The notes below the pieces were generated by a model. That model made no database searches and was not told the DNA's origin. It saw only the letters and a list, made by a program, of their open reading frames with translations. Positions 41,936 through 50,002 of a stretch of 64,000 nt of DNA are shown here, piece by piece. Origin of the DNA: Micromonospora sp. WMMD980. Its GTDB lineage: Bacteria; Actinomycetota; Actinomycetes; Mycobacteriales; Micromonosporaceae. A program made the position numbers and the translations under genes. Location of the stretch: positions 3,906,001 to 3,970,000 of the forward strand of contig NZ_JARUBE010000003.1 in NCBI RefSeq assembly GCF_029626035.1, in the 5' to 3' direction. Every line of letters begins with the position of its first letter. Positions within the stretch are counted from its first letter, which is position 1.

Positions 41936-43111
41936 TCAGCGGGGGGTGCGTAGGGCGGCCGCGCGCCGGGCCCGCTCGACGGCGGCCGGCAGCGCGGCGA
42001 TGAGCGCGTCGACGTCCGCGCCGGTGCTGGTGTGCCCGAGCGTGAAGCGCAGCGAGGAGCGGGCCCGGTCGTCGTCGGCGCCCATCGCCATCAGCACGTG
42101 CGAGGGTTGGGCCACCCCCGCCGAACAGGCCGACCCGGTCGAGCAGGCGATGCCCTGAGCGTCGAGCAGCAGCAGCAGCGCGTCCCCCTCGCAGCCGGGG
42201 AAGGAGAAGTGCGCGTTGCCGGGGAGCCGGTCCGCCGGGTCGCCGTTGAAGACCACCTCGGGCACCGCCCGCCGGACGCGCTCGACCAGTTCGTCGCGGA
42301 GCGCGGCGACGCGGGCCGCGTACTCCTGCTGGCCCTTCACCGCGGCCTCGACGGCGACCGCGAACGCGACGATGCCGGCGGTGTCCAGCGTGCCGGACCG
42401 GACGTCGCGCTCCTGGCCGCCACCGTGCAGCAGCGGCGTCGCGGCGACGTCGCGGGCCAGCAGCAGCGCGCCCACGCCGGTCGGCCCGCCGAGCTTGTGC
42501 CCGGTCACGGTGAGCGCGGCCACCCCGCTCGCGGCGAAGTCGACGGGCACCTGACCGACCGCCTGGATCGCGTCGGTGTGGAACGGCACCCCGTGCTCGG
42601 CGGCGACCGCGGCCAGCTCGGCCACCGGCTGGACGGTGCCGACCTCGTTGTTGGCCCACATCGCGGTGACCACCGCCACCCGGTCGCCGTCTCCGGCCAG
42701 TTCGGCGCGGAGCCGCTCCGGGTCGAGCCGGCCGGTCGCGTCGACCGGCAGCCAGCCGACCTCCGCGCCCTCGTGCTCGACCAGCCAGTCGACCGAGTCG
42801 AGCACCGCGTGGTGCTCGACCGCGCTGGAGACCACCCGGAACCGCTCGGCGCGGGCGTCGCGGCGGGCCCAGAAGATGCCCTTCACGGCGAGGTTGTCAC
42901 TCTCCGTGCCACCGCCGGTGAAGATCACCTCGGACGGTCGGGCGCCGAGCGCGGCGGCCACCCGCTCGCGGGACTCCTCCACCCGCCGTCGGGCACGGCG
43001 GCCCGCCGCGTGCAGCGACGACGCGTTGCCCACCTCACGGGCGGTGGCGACGTACGCCTCGAGTGCCTCGTCCAGCATCGGGGTCGTCGCCGCGTGATCC
43101 AGGTATGCCAT
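41936..43111 (-). CDS. cysteine desulfurase (IscS/NifS family)
   Basis: PLP enzyme that takes sulfur from cysteine for tRNA thiolation and possibly Fe-S clusters. The 391 residues show YLDHAATTP at the start, the PLP Lys in [12 protein letters not shown], and the active Cys in [15 protein letters not shown] (about 325-340). The surrounding sequence fits group I (IscS-like). I chose the ATG at 43111; a GTG one codon earlier is possible, but TAGGCT lies eight bases before the ATG. It precedes mnmA, so sulfur delivery to MnmA is the likely role. Confidence 0.94.
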   Translation of the reverse strand: MAYLDHAATTPMLDEALEAYVATAREVGNASSLHAAGRRARRRVEESRERVAAALGARPSEVIFTGGGTESDNLAVKGIFWARRDARAERFRVVSSAVEHHAVLDSVDWLVEHEGAEVGWLPVDATGRLDPERLRAELAGDGDRVAVVTAMWANNEVGTVQPVAELAAVAAEHGVPFHTDAIQAVGQVPVDFAASGVAALTVTGHKLGGPTGVGALLLARDVAATPLLHGGGQERDVRSGTLDTAGIVAFAVAVEAAVKGQQEYAARVAALRDELVERVRRAVPEVVFNGDPADRLPGNAHFSFPGCEGDALLLLLDAQGIACSTGSACSAGVAQPSHVLMAMGADDDRARSSLRFTLGHTSTGADVDALIAALPAAVERARRAAALRTPR

Positions 43112-43119
43112 CACCGTTC

Positions 43120-43125
43120 AGCCTA
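43120..43125 (-). promoter_or_regulatory. -10-like TAGGCT before the desulfurase
   Basis: On the minus strand TAGGCT ends eight bases before the ATG at 43111, matching the leaderless pattern seen at other genes here. Confidence 0.5.
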
Positions 43126-43154
43126 ACGGCCGGTGGACGGGCCACCGCTGGCCG

Positions 43155-43190
43155 GACCGCCCGTCCCGCACCCGGGCCGGACGGGCGGTC
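43155..43190 (-). terminator. hairpin after the sortase gene
   Basis: A perfect 12-bp stem (43155-43166 with 43179-43190) with a 12-base loop, 66 bases past the sortase stop and upstream of the desulfurase promoter. No T-run. It separates two minus-strand transcription units. Confidence 0.6.
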
Positions 43191-43256
43191 ACGTGCCTCA
43201 TGCCGTGCTGGCCGGGAGCATGCCCTCACGGCCCTCGCTTCGCTCGGTGCGTTCGC

Positions 43257-43928
43257 TCATGCGGGAACCGCGGTGACCACGATGTTGTCGCGGTAGTGCC
43301 GGGTCTTCGGGTCGAACGGCCCGCCGCAGGTGATCAACGTCAGGCGCGGCTTGCCGTCACGGGCGAAGTACCGCTCCAGCGGGATCTTGGTCTTGGTGTA
43401 CTCCTCCCGGGCCACCACCCGGTAGCGGCGTTCCGTCCCGTCCGAGCCGGTGGCGGTCAGCGTGTCCCCCCGACCCAACTCACGGAGCCGGAAGAACGCC
43501 CCCTTGCCCTGCTCGGCGCTGTCCACGTGCCCGGCGATCACCACCGAACCGGCCTCGGCCCCCAGGCCCGGGCCGTAGCGGTACCAGCCGACCTGGTCCA
43601 CGCTGGGCGGCACCTCGAACTCGTTGGTGCGGTCGTTGATGCCGGCCGGGTTGACCGAGGCGGTGACCTTGATCGGCGGGATGCTCAGCCGTACCGGTGG
43701 CACGATCTCGCCGTCCGCCGGCAGCGTGCCGGCGTTCACCGGCACCGACGGGTCCCCGGTCGACGCCGCGCTCGGCGTCGCCGCGGGGGTGGTGCTGGCC
43801 AGCGCCGCCGCCTCGTCGCCGCCGACGTCCTCGGCGGGCTGGGATCCGCACGCCACCAGCGCCGCCACGGTGAGCGCGGCGGCGCCGGCGGCCATCGCCG
43901 CCAGCGCCCCGCGGTTGCGCACCGTCAT
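43257..43928 (-). CDS. class F sortase
   Basis: Membrane-bound cysteine transpeptidase of the sortase fold. The 223 residues have an N-terminal hydrophobic/lipobox-like stretch (about 8-28, ending LVACG), a Ser/Thr/Pro linker, and the catalytic domain (about 75-223) with the triad His in IAGHVDS, Cys in LITCGG and Arg in HYRDN. The ATG at 43928 overlaps, as ATGA, the stop that the upstream DUF4397 gene would have without its internal TAG. The two genes therefore evolved as a coupled pair. No LPxTG motif is seen in the partner, which leaves the substrate open. Confidence 0.92.
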   Translation of the reverse strand: MTVRNRGALAAMAAGAAALTVAALVACGSQPAEDVGGDEAAALASTTPAATPSAASTGDPSVPVNAGTLPADGEIVPPVRLSIPPIKVTASVNPAGINDRTNEFEVPPSVDQVGWYRYGPGLGAEAGSVVIAGHVDSAEQGKGAFFRLRELGRGDTLTATGSDGTERRYRVVAREEYTKTKIPLERYFARDGKPRLTLITCGGPFDPKTRHYRDNIVVTAVPA

Positions 43929-44002
43929 CGGCGACCGGCGCGGGCGGTGGCCGCCCGCGCCCCGCCGCCGACCAGCAGCAGCACGCCGGCGCCGGCCAGC
44001 AC
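43925..44002 (-). pseudogene. detached C-terminal anchor of the DUF4397 protein
   Basis: After the TAG at 44003-44005 the same frame continues for 25 codons: VLAGAGVLLLVGGGARAATA, then RAGRR and TGA. This is a hydrophobic helix followed by a positive tail, the usual C-terminal anchor of surface proteins. Its TGA overlaps the sortase ATG. A single base change (TAG to TAC, giving the expected Tyr) would rejoin it to the gene before it. It could be a real nonsense mutation, a strain variant or a sequencing error. Confidence 0.8.
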
Positions 44003-44755
44003 CTACCACCAGGTGTCCACGCCGGTGCCGGCCTGGCCGCCGGTGCCGCTGGGCACGCCGCCCGGCGCCGAGTGCAGACCGCTGATGGTCTGCGCGACCA
44101 GGTCCAGGTTCTTGGCGTCGGCGGAGCCGATCGCGTAGACGATGGTGGCGGTGCCCTCCTTCAGGTTCAGGTCGGCCGGGCCGATCGCGACGGTGTCGGT
44201 GCCGGCGAGCACCACGTCCGCCTTCACGGTGCCGGCGGCCACGTCCGCCTTGGCCTCCTTCGGGTTGGTCAGGCCCTCGAAGACCGGCTTGCCGCCAGCC
44301 CGCACGTCGACGGCCGGCGCGGCGGCGGTGTGCCGCACGATCAGCCGGGCCTTGCCGGCGCCCACCTTGGACACGTCGTTGACGAACGGGGTGATCTGCG
44401 GCTTGCCGTCGGCGCTCAGGTGGGCGGCGAGGCTGATGTTCGCCCCGCCCGGCACCTCGGCGTCGTCGACCTTGAGGATCGCCTTGTCGATCGCCTCGCC
44501 GGGCTTGGTCAGCGCGATGTCGTACTCGCCCTCGGGGAGGGTGAGCGGACCGGCCACGTCGCCGGGCTTGAAGTTGTCCAACGTCTTCTTGCCGTTGACG
44601 TAGACGTCGACCGGGGTGTCCGGGATGCCGTGGACCACGGAGACCTTCGACGAGGCGGCGTAGGCCGGGCTCATGGTGGCGGCGCCGACGCCGGCGAAGG
44701 TGAGGGCGGCCACCGCGCCGCCTGCGGCGACCCGACGGAACATGGCGAACTGCAT
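44003..44755 (-). CDS. secreted DUF4397 protein, truncated before its anchor
   Basis: 250 residues: a signal peptide (about 1-34, FRRVAAGGAVAALTFAGVGA then SPAYA) and two DUF4397 repeats (about 36-130 and 135-225: SVVHGIPDTPVDVYVNGKK and RLIVRHTAAAPAVDVRAGG). A Gly/Ser-rich stalk follows, ending DTWW at TAG. I chose the ATG at 44755 because AGGAGG lies six bases before it; the earlier start at 44794 is weaker. As read, the protein would be secreted without a membrane anchor. It precedes the class F sortase, which probably acts on it or on the same surface layer. DUF4397 function is unknown. Confidence 0.88.
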   Translation of the reverse strand: MQFAMFRRVAAGGAVAALTFAGVGAATMSPAYAASSKVSVVHGIPDTPVDVYVNGKKTLDNFKPGDVAGPLTLPEGEYDIALTKPGEAIDKAILKVDDAEVPGGANISLAAHLSADGKPQITPFVNDVSKVGAGKARLIVRHTAAAPAVDVRAGGKPVFEGLTNPKEAKADVAAGTVKADVVLAGTDTVAIGPADLNLKEGTATIVYAIGSADAKNLDLVAQTISGLHSAPGGVPSGTGGQAGTGVDTWW

Positions 44756-44979
44756 TGTCTGCCTCCTGGTGATTCCTACTGATTCGTCAGGCATGGCGTG
44801 CAGAACGGGTTACGCCCGCCCGGACGCCGCCGGATGCGCCCCGGATCCGATTTCTTTTTCCGGCCGCGGACGCATCCGGCGGGGCTTTCGGCGACGAAGA
44901 GGAGGTGACGGGCTCGCGTGGAACACACCGGGAGAGTGGGGCGGGGGCGGTGGGAGTTACAGTTCGGCATGCCCCACGG
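44756..44979. other. divergent regulatory region of the sigma/sortase module
   Basis: 224 bases between the DUF4397 gene and the sigma factor gene. A GGAAC (44920-44924, plus strand) resembles an ECF -35 element, which would suit autoregulation, but I find no convincing matched -10. The strand toward DUF4397 has a GGAAAAAG stretch near 44854-44861. No small gene is supported. Confidence 0.4.
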
Positions 44980-45600
44980 ATGGCGAGCCGCCCGGTGACG
45001 GCGGCGAGGCAGGGACCCGAGCCGCCGAAGGACGACGATCTGGCGATGCGGTTCCGCGACGGCGATGAGGTCGCCCTGCGCGAGGCGTACGACCGGTTCG
45101 GCCGCGCGGTGCTGCACCTGGCCGCCTCGACGCTGGCGAACCGGAGCGACGCCGAGGACGTGACCCAGGCGACGTTCGTCGCCGCCTGGCTCGGCCGGGA
45201 GACGTTCGACCCGACGAAGGGCTCACTGATCGGCTGGCTGCTCGGGATCGGGCGACGCAAGGTGGTCGACCGGATCCGGGCCTCGGCCCGGGAGACCCGG
45301 GTGGTCGAGACGGTCAAGCAACTGCCCGAGCCGGTGGACACCGGCCCCGCCCCCGACACGGTGGTCGACCGGCTGGTGGTCGCCGACGAGCTCGCCCGGC
45401 TGCCCGACGAGCAACGGCGGATGCTGGAGCTGGCGTTCTACGACGACCTGACACACCAGCAGATCTCGGCCGTGACCGGAGTGCCGCTCGGCACGGTCAA
45501 GAGCCACATCCGACGCGGTATGCAGAGCCTGAAACGCAGATGGGAGGTGGACGGTGCAGCACCTGGACCACGACCGGCTGGTCTTTCTGGCGCTCGGTGA
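44980..45600 (+). CDS. ECF-type RNA polymerase sigma factor
   Basis: 206 residues. Region 2 (about 30-95) includes LREAYDRFGRAVLHLAASTL and DAEDVTQATFVAAWLG, and region 4 (about 135-185) includes LPDEQRRMLELAFYDDLTHQQISAVTGVPLGTVKSHIRRGMQSLKRRW. This is the SigK/SigL-like type paired with RskA anti-sigma factors. The start is uncertain: ATG 44980 or the GTG at 44995 or 44905. The last 47 bases overlap the anti-sigma gene, so the two are co-translated. Likely targets include itself and the divergent DUF4397-sortase genes, by inference from position. Confidence 0.9.
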   Translation: MASRPVTAARQGPEPPKDDDLAMRFRDGDEVALREAYDRFGRAVLHLAASTLANRSDAEDVTQATFVAAWLGRETFDPTKGSLIGWLLGIGRRKVVDRIRASARETRVVETVKQLPEPVDTGPAPDTVVDRLVVADELARLPDEQRRMLELAFYDDLTHQQISAVTGVPLGTVKSHIRRGMQSLKRRWEVDGAAPGPRPAGLSGAR

Positions 45601-46327
45601 GAGCGAGGCGGCCGACGGAGAATCCACCCACCTCGACACCTGCGCACACTGCCGGGGCGAGCTGGAGACGCTCCAACACGTCGCCGGGCTCGGCGCCGGC
45701 ACCCAGGGCCTGACCGACCTGCCCGATCCGCCGGAGCACCTCTGGCAGGGCATCGTCGCCGAGATCCGGGCCGCCGAGGAACTGCCCACGTTGAACGGTC
45801 GGCGTCCGGCGGCGGGCGTCGACGCGGCAGGTGACCCGGCCGGTCGGCCGGCCACCGCGACCCGGACCCGCCGTGGCCGTCGGTGGCCCCGCTGGGCGAG
45901 CACCGCGGTCACCGCCACCGCCGCCGCGCTCATCGGGGTGGTGGGCACCGCCGTGGTGCTCGGCGCCGGCGGGGACGAGCCCGCACCGCGGCCGACGGTG
46001 CTGGCCAGCGCGCCGCTTGCCGCGTTCGGCTCGACCCCGAAGGACGCCTCGGGCGACGCCCGGGTGCTCGGTGACAACCAACTGCATCTGCACGTCGCGA
46101 ATCTCCCGAGCGTTCCGGGGTACTACGAGGTCTGGCTGATCGATCCGAAGACGATGGAGATGTTCTCGGTGGGCACGTTGAGCAAGGGATCGGGGGACGC
46201 GTTGCTGCCGATTCCCCGCAACGTGGACCTGAGCACCTTCTCCGTCGTCGACGTCAGCGCCGAGCAGTACGACAACAAGCCCGCTCACTCCGGCGACAGC
46301 CTGCTGAGGGGCACCCTGACGGGCTGA
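45554..46327 (+). CDS. RskA-type zinc anti-sigma factor
   Basis: Membrane protein that holds the adjacent sigma factor inactive until a signal triggers its cleavage. The 257 residues have an N-terminal anti-sigma domain with the zinc motif HLDTCAHC (about 27-34), a basic linker, one membrane helix (about 118-140: TAVTATAAALIGVVGTAVVLG), and an extracytoplasmic RskA C-terminal domain with VPGYYEVWLIDP and FSVVDVSAE. GTG start with GGAGGT upstream. It is encoded within the sigma factor gene's end, the standard arrangement. Confidence 0.92.
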   Translation: MQHLDHDRLVFLALGESEAADGESTHLDTCAHCRGELETLQHVAGLGAGTQGLTDLPDPPEHLWQGIVAEIRAAEELPTLNGRRPAAGVDAAGDPAGRPATATRTRRGRRWPRWASTAVTATAAALIGVVGTAVVLGAGGDEPAPRPTVLASAPLAAFGSTPKDASGDARVLGDNQLHLHVANLPSVPGYYEVWLIDPKTMEMFSVGTLSKGSGDALLPIPRNVDLSTFSVVDVSAEQYDNKPAHSGDSLLRGTLTG

Positions 46328-46365
46328 TCGGCGGGCCGGCTCAGCTCCCCGGCCCGCCGATCAGC
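46323..46365 (+). terminator. hairpin terminator of the sigma/anti-sigma operon
   Basis: A perfect 17-bp stem (46323-46339 with 46349-46365), nine-base loop, which begins inside the last codons and contains the TGA stop of the anti-sigma gene. No T-run. Confidence 0.7.
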
Positions 46366-46375
46366 TCCCTGCGAG

Positions 46376-46410
46376 AAAAAGGCCGCCGCCCGGATCACCG
46401 GGCGGCGGCC
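46376..46410 (-). terminator. intrinsic terminator of etfBA
   Basis: A perfect 13-bp stem (46381-46393 with 46398-46410) and four-base loop, followed on the minus strand by five T (46376-46380). It lies 20 bases past the etfA stop, a textbook intrinsic terminator. Confidence 0.88.
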
Positions 46411-46430
46411 TCTCGTCGTGGACCCGGAGG

Positions 46431-47390
46431 TCACTTGCGCTTGCGGATCTCCTCGGCGGCCTGCGGGACGATCTTGAACAGGTCGCCGACCACGCCGTAG
46501 TCGGCCAGCTCGAAGATCGGCGCCTCGCCGTCCTTGTTCACCGCGACGATGGTCTTCGAGGTCTGCATGCCGGCCCGGTGCTGGATCGCGCCGGAGATGC
46601 CGAGCGCGACGTAGAGCTGCGGGGAGACCGTCTTGCCGGTCTGGCCGACCTGGAACTGGTGCGGGTAGAAGCCGGAGTCGACCGCCGCGCGGGATGCGCC
46701 GACCGCGCCGCCGAGCAGGTCGGCCAGTTCCTCGACCAGCTTGAAGTTGTCGGCGTTGCCGACACCGCGACCGCCGGAGACGACGATCGACGCCTCGGTC
46801 AGCTCGGGACGGGAGCCCTTCTGCTCGGCGACCCGCTCGACGACCTTGGCCAGCCTGTCCGCGTCGGTGACCGACACGGTGAGCTGCTCGACGGCCGGGG
46901 TGGCCGCGGCCGGGGTCGGGTTGAGCGAGTTCGGCCGGACGGTGACCAGCGGCAGGCCCTTGGTGACCTTGGACTTGACGATGGTGGAGCCGGCGAACGC
47001 GACCTGGGTGGCGGTGCCGTCGGCGTCCAAGCCGACCACGTCGGTCAGGATGCCGTTGTCCAGCTTGACGGCCAGGCGGGCGGCGATCTCCTTGCCCTCC
47101 TGCGAGGAGGCGAGCAGCACGGCGGCCGGCTGCACCCGCTTGACCAGCTCGGCGACCACGGTGGCCTTCGGGGCCACCAGGAAGCCGTCGATCTCCTCAC
47201 CCTCGGCGGCGTAGATCTTCTCCGCGCCGTACTCGCCCAGCTTGGCGCTCAGCGCCTCGGCGGCGCCGGCGCCACCGAGCACGACCGCGCTCGGGGTGCC
47301 CAGCTCGCGGGCGAGGGTGAGCATCTCACACGTGACCTTCTTGACGCCGAATTCCCGGGTGGCTTCGACGACGACGAGAACCTCAGCCAT
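46431..47390 (-). CDS. etfA: electron transfer flavoprotein alpha subunit
   Basis: With EtfB forms the FAD-containing heterodimer that accepts electrons from acyl-CoA and other dehydrogenases. The 319 residues have the N-terminal domain (about 1-190) and the FAD domain with VSGGRGVG (about 208-215), [39 protein letters not shown] and a late VAVNKD. The start is ATG 47390 (MAEVLVVVE) with AGAGG upstream. It follows etfB by 11 bases and is closed by an intrinsic terminator. Confidence 0.97.
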   Translation of the reverse strand: MAEVLVVVEATREFGVKKVTCEMLTLARELGTPSAVVLGGAGAAEALSAKLGEYGAEKIYAAEGEEIDGFLVAPKATVVAELVKRVQPAAVLLASSQEGKEIAARLAVKLDNGILTDVVGLDADGTATQVAFAGSTIVKSKVTKGLPLVTVRPNSLNPTPAAATPAVEQLTVSVTDADRLAKVVERVAEQKGSRPELTEASIVVSGGRGVGNADNFKLVEELADLLGGAVGASRAAVDSGFYPHQFQVGQTGKTVSPQLYVALGISGAIQHRAGMQTSKTIVAVNKDGEAPIFELADYGVVGDLFKIVPQAAEEIRKRK

Positions 47391-47401
47391 GTTCAGACCT
47401 C

Positions 47402-48181
47402 TCACACGAACTTCTCGGTGGCGAGGAACTCGACCAGCTTGACGCCGCCCTCGCCCTCGTCGGTGATCTTCTCGCCGCCGGAGCGCGGCGGACGCTTGGT
47501 GTGCTCGACCACGGCGCTGGTGGCGCCGTCGACGCCCACCTCGGTCGGAGCCACGCCCAGGTCGCCCAGGGAGAGCGTCTGCACCGGCTTCTTCTTGGCG
47601 GCCATGATGCCCTTGAAGGACGGGTAACGCGGCTCGTTGATGGTGTCCCAGACGGAGACCACGGCCGGGGTCGAGGCGGTGACCACCTCGTAGCCCTCCT
47701 CGGTCTGCCGCTCGGCGGTGAGGGTGGCGCCGTCCACGGTGAGCTTGCGCGCCCCGGTCAGCGCGGCCACGCCCAGCCGCTCGGCGATCATGTGCGGCAT
47801 GACCTGCACCCGGCCGTCGGTGGACTCGGCGCCGCAGATGACCAGGTCGGCGTTGAGCTGCCCGAGGGCGGTCGCGAGCACCTTCGAGGTGGCCACGGCG
47901 CAGGAGCCGTGCAGCGCGTCGTCGACGACGTGGACGGCCTTGTCCGGCCCCATGGAGAGCGCCTTGCGGATCGACTCGGTCGCCCGGTCCGGACCCATGG
48001 TCAGGATGGTGACCTCGCCGCCGTGCGCCTCCTTGATCTTCAACGCCTCTTCGATGGCGTACTCGTCCATCTCGTTGATGACGTTGTTCGCCGAGCCGCG
48101 GTCGACGGTGTTGTCGTCAGGACGCAGGTTGCGGTCCGCGCCCGAATCGGGCACCTGCTTGACGAGTACGACGATGTTCAT
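47402..48181 (-). CDS. etfB: electron transfer flavoprotein beta subunit
   Basis: Partner of EtfA, binds AMP structurally. The 259 residues begin MNIVVLVKQVPDSGADRNL and keep NVINEMDEYAIEEALKIKE, the AMP-site region DLVICGAESTDGRVQVMP, and PSFKGIMAAKKKP. An AGGAGG lies 14 bases before the ATG, a slightly long spacing. It is the first gene of the etfBA operon; the 190 bases upstream carry an imperfect palindrome at 48302-48317. Confidence 0.97.
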   Translation of the reverse strand: MNIVVLVKQVPDSGADRNLRPDDNTVDRGSANNVINEMDEYAIEEALKIKEAHGGEVTILTMGPDRATESIRKALSMGPDKAVHVVDDALHGSCAVATSKVLATALGQLNADLVICGAESTDGRVQVMPHMIAERLGVAALTGARKLTVDGATLTAERQTEEGYEVVTASTPAVVSVWDTINEPRYPSFKGIMAAKKKPVQTLSLGDLGVAPTEVGVDGATSAVVEHTKRPPRSGGEKITDEGEGGVKLVEFLATEKFV

Positions 48182-48301
48182 CGCGCTTCGACGACCCTCC
48201 TGTTTGGTGTAGCGATCACTCGCCCGGTCACGGGCGCAGCCTCCCGCGTGACTTAACGCTCGGTCAACCGCGGGGTGCTGTGCACTTGCCCACGAAGCAA
48301 T

Positions 48302-48317
48302 GTTACCCGCAAGTAGC
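48302..48317. promoter_or_regulatory. imperfect palindrome upstream of etfB
   Basis: GTTACCCGCAAGTAGC pairs at five of eight symmetric positions, including TAC/GTA arms, and lies about 120 bases before etfB. The shape is that of a TetR-family operator of fatty-acid genes, but this is a guess from symmetry and context only. Confidence 0.3.
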
Positions 48318-48369
48318 ATCCACTCCCCGGGGGCCTGGAGTGATGCAACTCACGGTAGCCCGGAGACGC

Positions 48370-48774
48370 TCAGGCCGCCTCGGCCAACGCCACCCGGATC
48401 TTGTCGATCGCCGCCGCCTCGGCCGGCTCCACTCCCCGGTGCGCCTGCGCCACCCGGTCCGCCGCCGCCAGCACCACCGACCGGTACGCCTCGACGTCCC
48501 CGGGGGACTTGGCCCGCAGAATCTCCACCGCCCGGCCCAGCGCGGGCAGCACCACCGACTCGATCTCCAGCGCGGAGTCGCGCGGCAACTGCGGCAACGG
48601 GCCGGTGGTGAGCGCCTCCTTGACCACGCCTCCGACGTCGGCGAGCGCCCCGGACGCGGCGATGCTCTCCCGCACCATGCCCAGCACCCCCGGGACCGCG
48701 TTGGAGACCAGGAACACCGCCCCGAAGGCGCCGGTCTTCAGGGTGAGCTGCTCGTCCGCCGTCAACCGGTCCAT
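48370..48774 (-). CDS. conserved hypothetical helical protein
   Basis: 134 residues, mostly Ala-rich helix, beginning MDRLTADEQLTLKTGAFGAVFLVSNAVPG. There is no signal peptide; a moderately hydrophobic stretch (about 17-31) is not clearly membrane-spanning. I do not recognise a named family. The upstream GNAT gene's TGA overlaps a GTG two codons before the ATG (GTGA), so translation may begin at 48780 and be coupled. The function is unknown. Confidence 0.75.
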   Translation of the reverse strand: MDRLTADEQLTLKTGAFGAVFLVSNAVPGVLGMVRESIAASGALADVGGVVKEALTTGPLPQLPRDSALEIESVVLPALGRAVEILRAKSPGDVEAYRSVVLAAADRVAQAHRGVEPAEAAAIDKIRVALAEAA

Positions 48775-48776
48775 GA

Positions 48777-49574
48777 TCACGGAGTGTAGACGTAGGGCGT
48801 GGTGGTGGTGACCGCAACGAGACCGAGCCGCTCCAGGATGGGCCGACTGTCCGGCGAGCAGTCCACCTGCACGAGCGTCCGGCCCCGCTGCTGCGCCAGC
48901 CGCGCCCGGTAGGCCACCAACGCCCGGTAGATTCCCTTCCTGCGCCACCGCGGCAGTGTCGATCCGCCCCAGAGGCTGACGAACCCGGTGTCGCCCTCGT
49001 AGCGGACCCAGCCCGCGCTGACCACCGTCTCCCCCGCCTCGGCCACCACGATCGTGATCGACTGCGGGTCCGCCTCGATCTCCCGGGCCAGCCCGTGCAC
49101 CAGGTGACCGCGGTCGTCGTGCCAGACCTCCTCCTCCATGGCGGCGATCCGCTCCAGGTCGGCCCGGCTGGTGACCTCGCGTAGGCGTACCCCCTCGGGG
49201 AGCACCGGGACGGCGGCGGCCAGCGGCGCCACCGGGCCGACCACGACGGTCTCCTGGTCCTCCGGGACGAAGCCGGCGGCGCGCAACCGGTCGCCCAGGT
49301 CGGCCGGCTCGTCGTGGCCGGCGAGCTTCCACTCGACCGCCTCGCCCCGGGCCCGGAAGAACTCGACCTGCCGGGCGATCAGCGCGTCCAGCTCGGCGCC
49401 GGCCAGGCCGCCCAGCGCGCGGTAGGTGAGGAAGCCGCGCTTGTCCAGGCCGAGCACCCGGAACAGCGGGCCGTCCCGCTCGATGGTCACCCCGGCCGGC
49501 ACCGGGTTCGGCAGCTCCGGGCGGATCCGGGTGTCGTAGGTCTCGCGCAGGGCGCGCGCGTCAAGATCGGTCAT
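48777..49574 (-). CDS. GNAT-family N-acetyltransferase
   Basis: 265 residues with the acetyl-CoA-binding GNAT core in the C-terminal half (about 125-265): VRLREVTSRADLERIAAMEEEVW, then GGSTLPRWRRKGIYRALVAYRARLA, where RRKGIY is the pyrophosphate-binding loop. The N-terminal 120 residues are an extra, possibly second degenerate, domain. The substrate is unknown. TAGCCT lies six bases before the ATG, with GAGGGG in between, so the start is well placed. It overlaps the next gene as GTGA. Confidence 0.9.
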   Translation of the reverse strand: MTDLDARALRETYDTRIRPELPNPVPAGVTIERDGPLFRVLGLDKRGFLTYRALGGLAGAELDALIARQVEFFRARGEAVEWKLAGHDEPADLGDRLRAAGFVPEDQETVVVGPVAPLAAAVPVLPEGVRLREVTSRADLERIAAMEEEVWHDDRGHLVHGLAREIEADPQSITIVVAEAGETVVSAGWVRYEGDTGFVSLWGGSTLPRWRRKGIYRALVAYRARLAQQRGRTLVQVDCSPDSRPILERLGLVAVTTTTPYVYTP

Positions 49575-49580
49575 CCCCTC

Positions 49581-49586
49581 AGGCTA
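49581..49586 (-). promoter_or_regulatory. -10-like TAGCCT, near-leaderless start
   Basis: On the minus strand TAGCCT ends six bases before the GNAT start codon. Confidence 0.45.
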
Positions 49587-49602
49587 GGCCGGCAGCCAAG
49601 CG

Positions 49603-49608
49603 GATAAT
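49603..49608 (+). promoter_or_regulatory. -10-like GATAAT, leaderless start
   Basis: GATAAT ends seven bases before the GTG at 49616. It overlaps an upstream in-frame ATG (49607), which argues for the GTG as the true start. Confidence 0.5.
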
Positions 49609-49615
49609 GGGTGCC

Positions 49616-50002
49616 GTGTGGGAGTCGATCAGGCGTTGGTTCGACCCGCGGGAGCTGCGCTCGGTCGGCACCCCGCCGGACTACCGTTTCTCGCTGGCCA
49701 ACGAACGGACGTTCCTGGCCTGGTTGCGGACCGGGCTGGCGCTGGTCGCGGGCGGGCTGGCCGCCGCGCAGTTCCTGCCTCCGCTCCCGCTGGCCCACCT
49801 GCGCGAGGCGCTCGCCGTCGGGCTGCTGCTGCTCGGCGCCGCCGTGGCGGTGCGGGCGGTGGACCACTGGGCCCGCACCGAACGCGCGATCCGGCTGGGT
49901 GAGGAACTGCCGGTGTCCCGCTTCCCGGCCGTGCTGGCGCTGATCGTCGCGGCCGGCGCGCTGCTCCTGGTCGCCGCCGTGCTGCTGCGAGGTGCCCGGT
50001 GA
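49616..50002 (+). CDS. DUF202 (YidH-like) membrane protein
   Basis: 128 residues with the DUF202 opening DYRFSLANERTFLAWLRTGLALVAGGLA and three hydrophobic segments (about 38-52, 65-80, 100-120). It is a small inner-membrane protein of unknown role, found widely in actinobacteria. I prefer the GTG at 49616 over the ATG at 49607 because a -10-like GATAAT covers the latter. Its stop overlaps the next gene's GTG start, so the two DUF202 proteins are co-expressed and may form a complex. Confidence 0.88.
   Translation: MWESIRRWFDPRELRSVGTPPDYRFSLANERTFLAWLRTGLALVAGGLAAAQFLPPLPLAHLREALAVGLLLLGAAVAVRAVDHWARTERAIRLGEELPVSRFPAVLALIVAAGALLLVAAVLLRGAR

Noticed and set aside
44905..44979. Longer N-terminus for the sigma factor from the GTG at 44905
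   Set aside because: GGAGG abuts this GTG with no spacing to act as a ribosome site, and the extra 25 residues have no domain; I kept the shorter start but the choice is uncertain.
49607..49615. ATG at 49607 as the start of the DUF202 gene
   Set aside because: It lies inside a -10-like GATAAT, so the GTG at 49616 is the more likely start.
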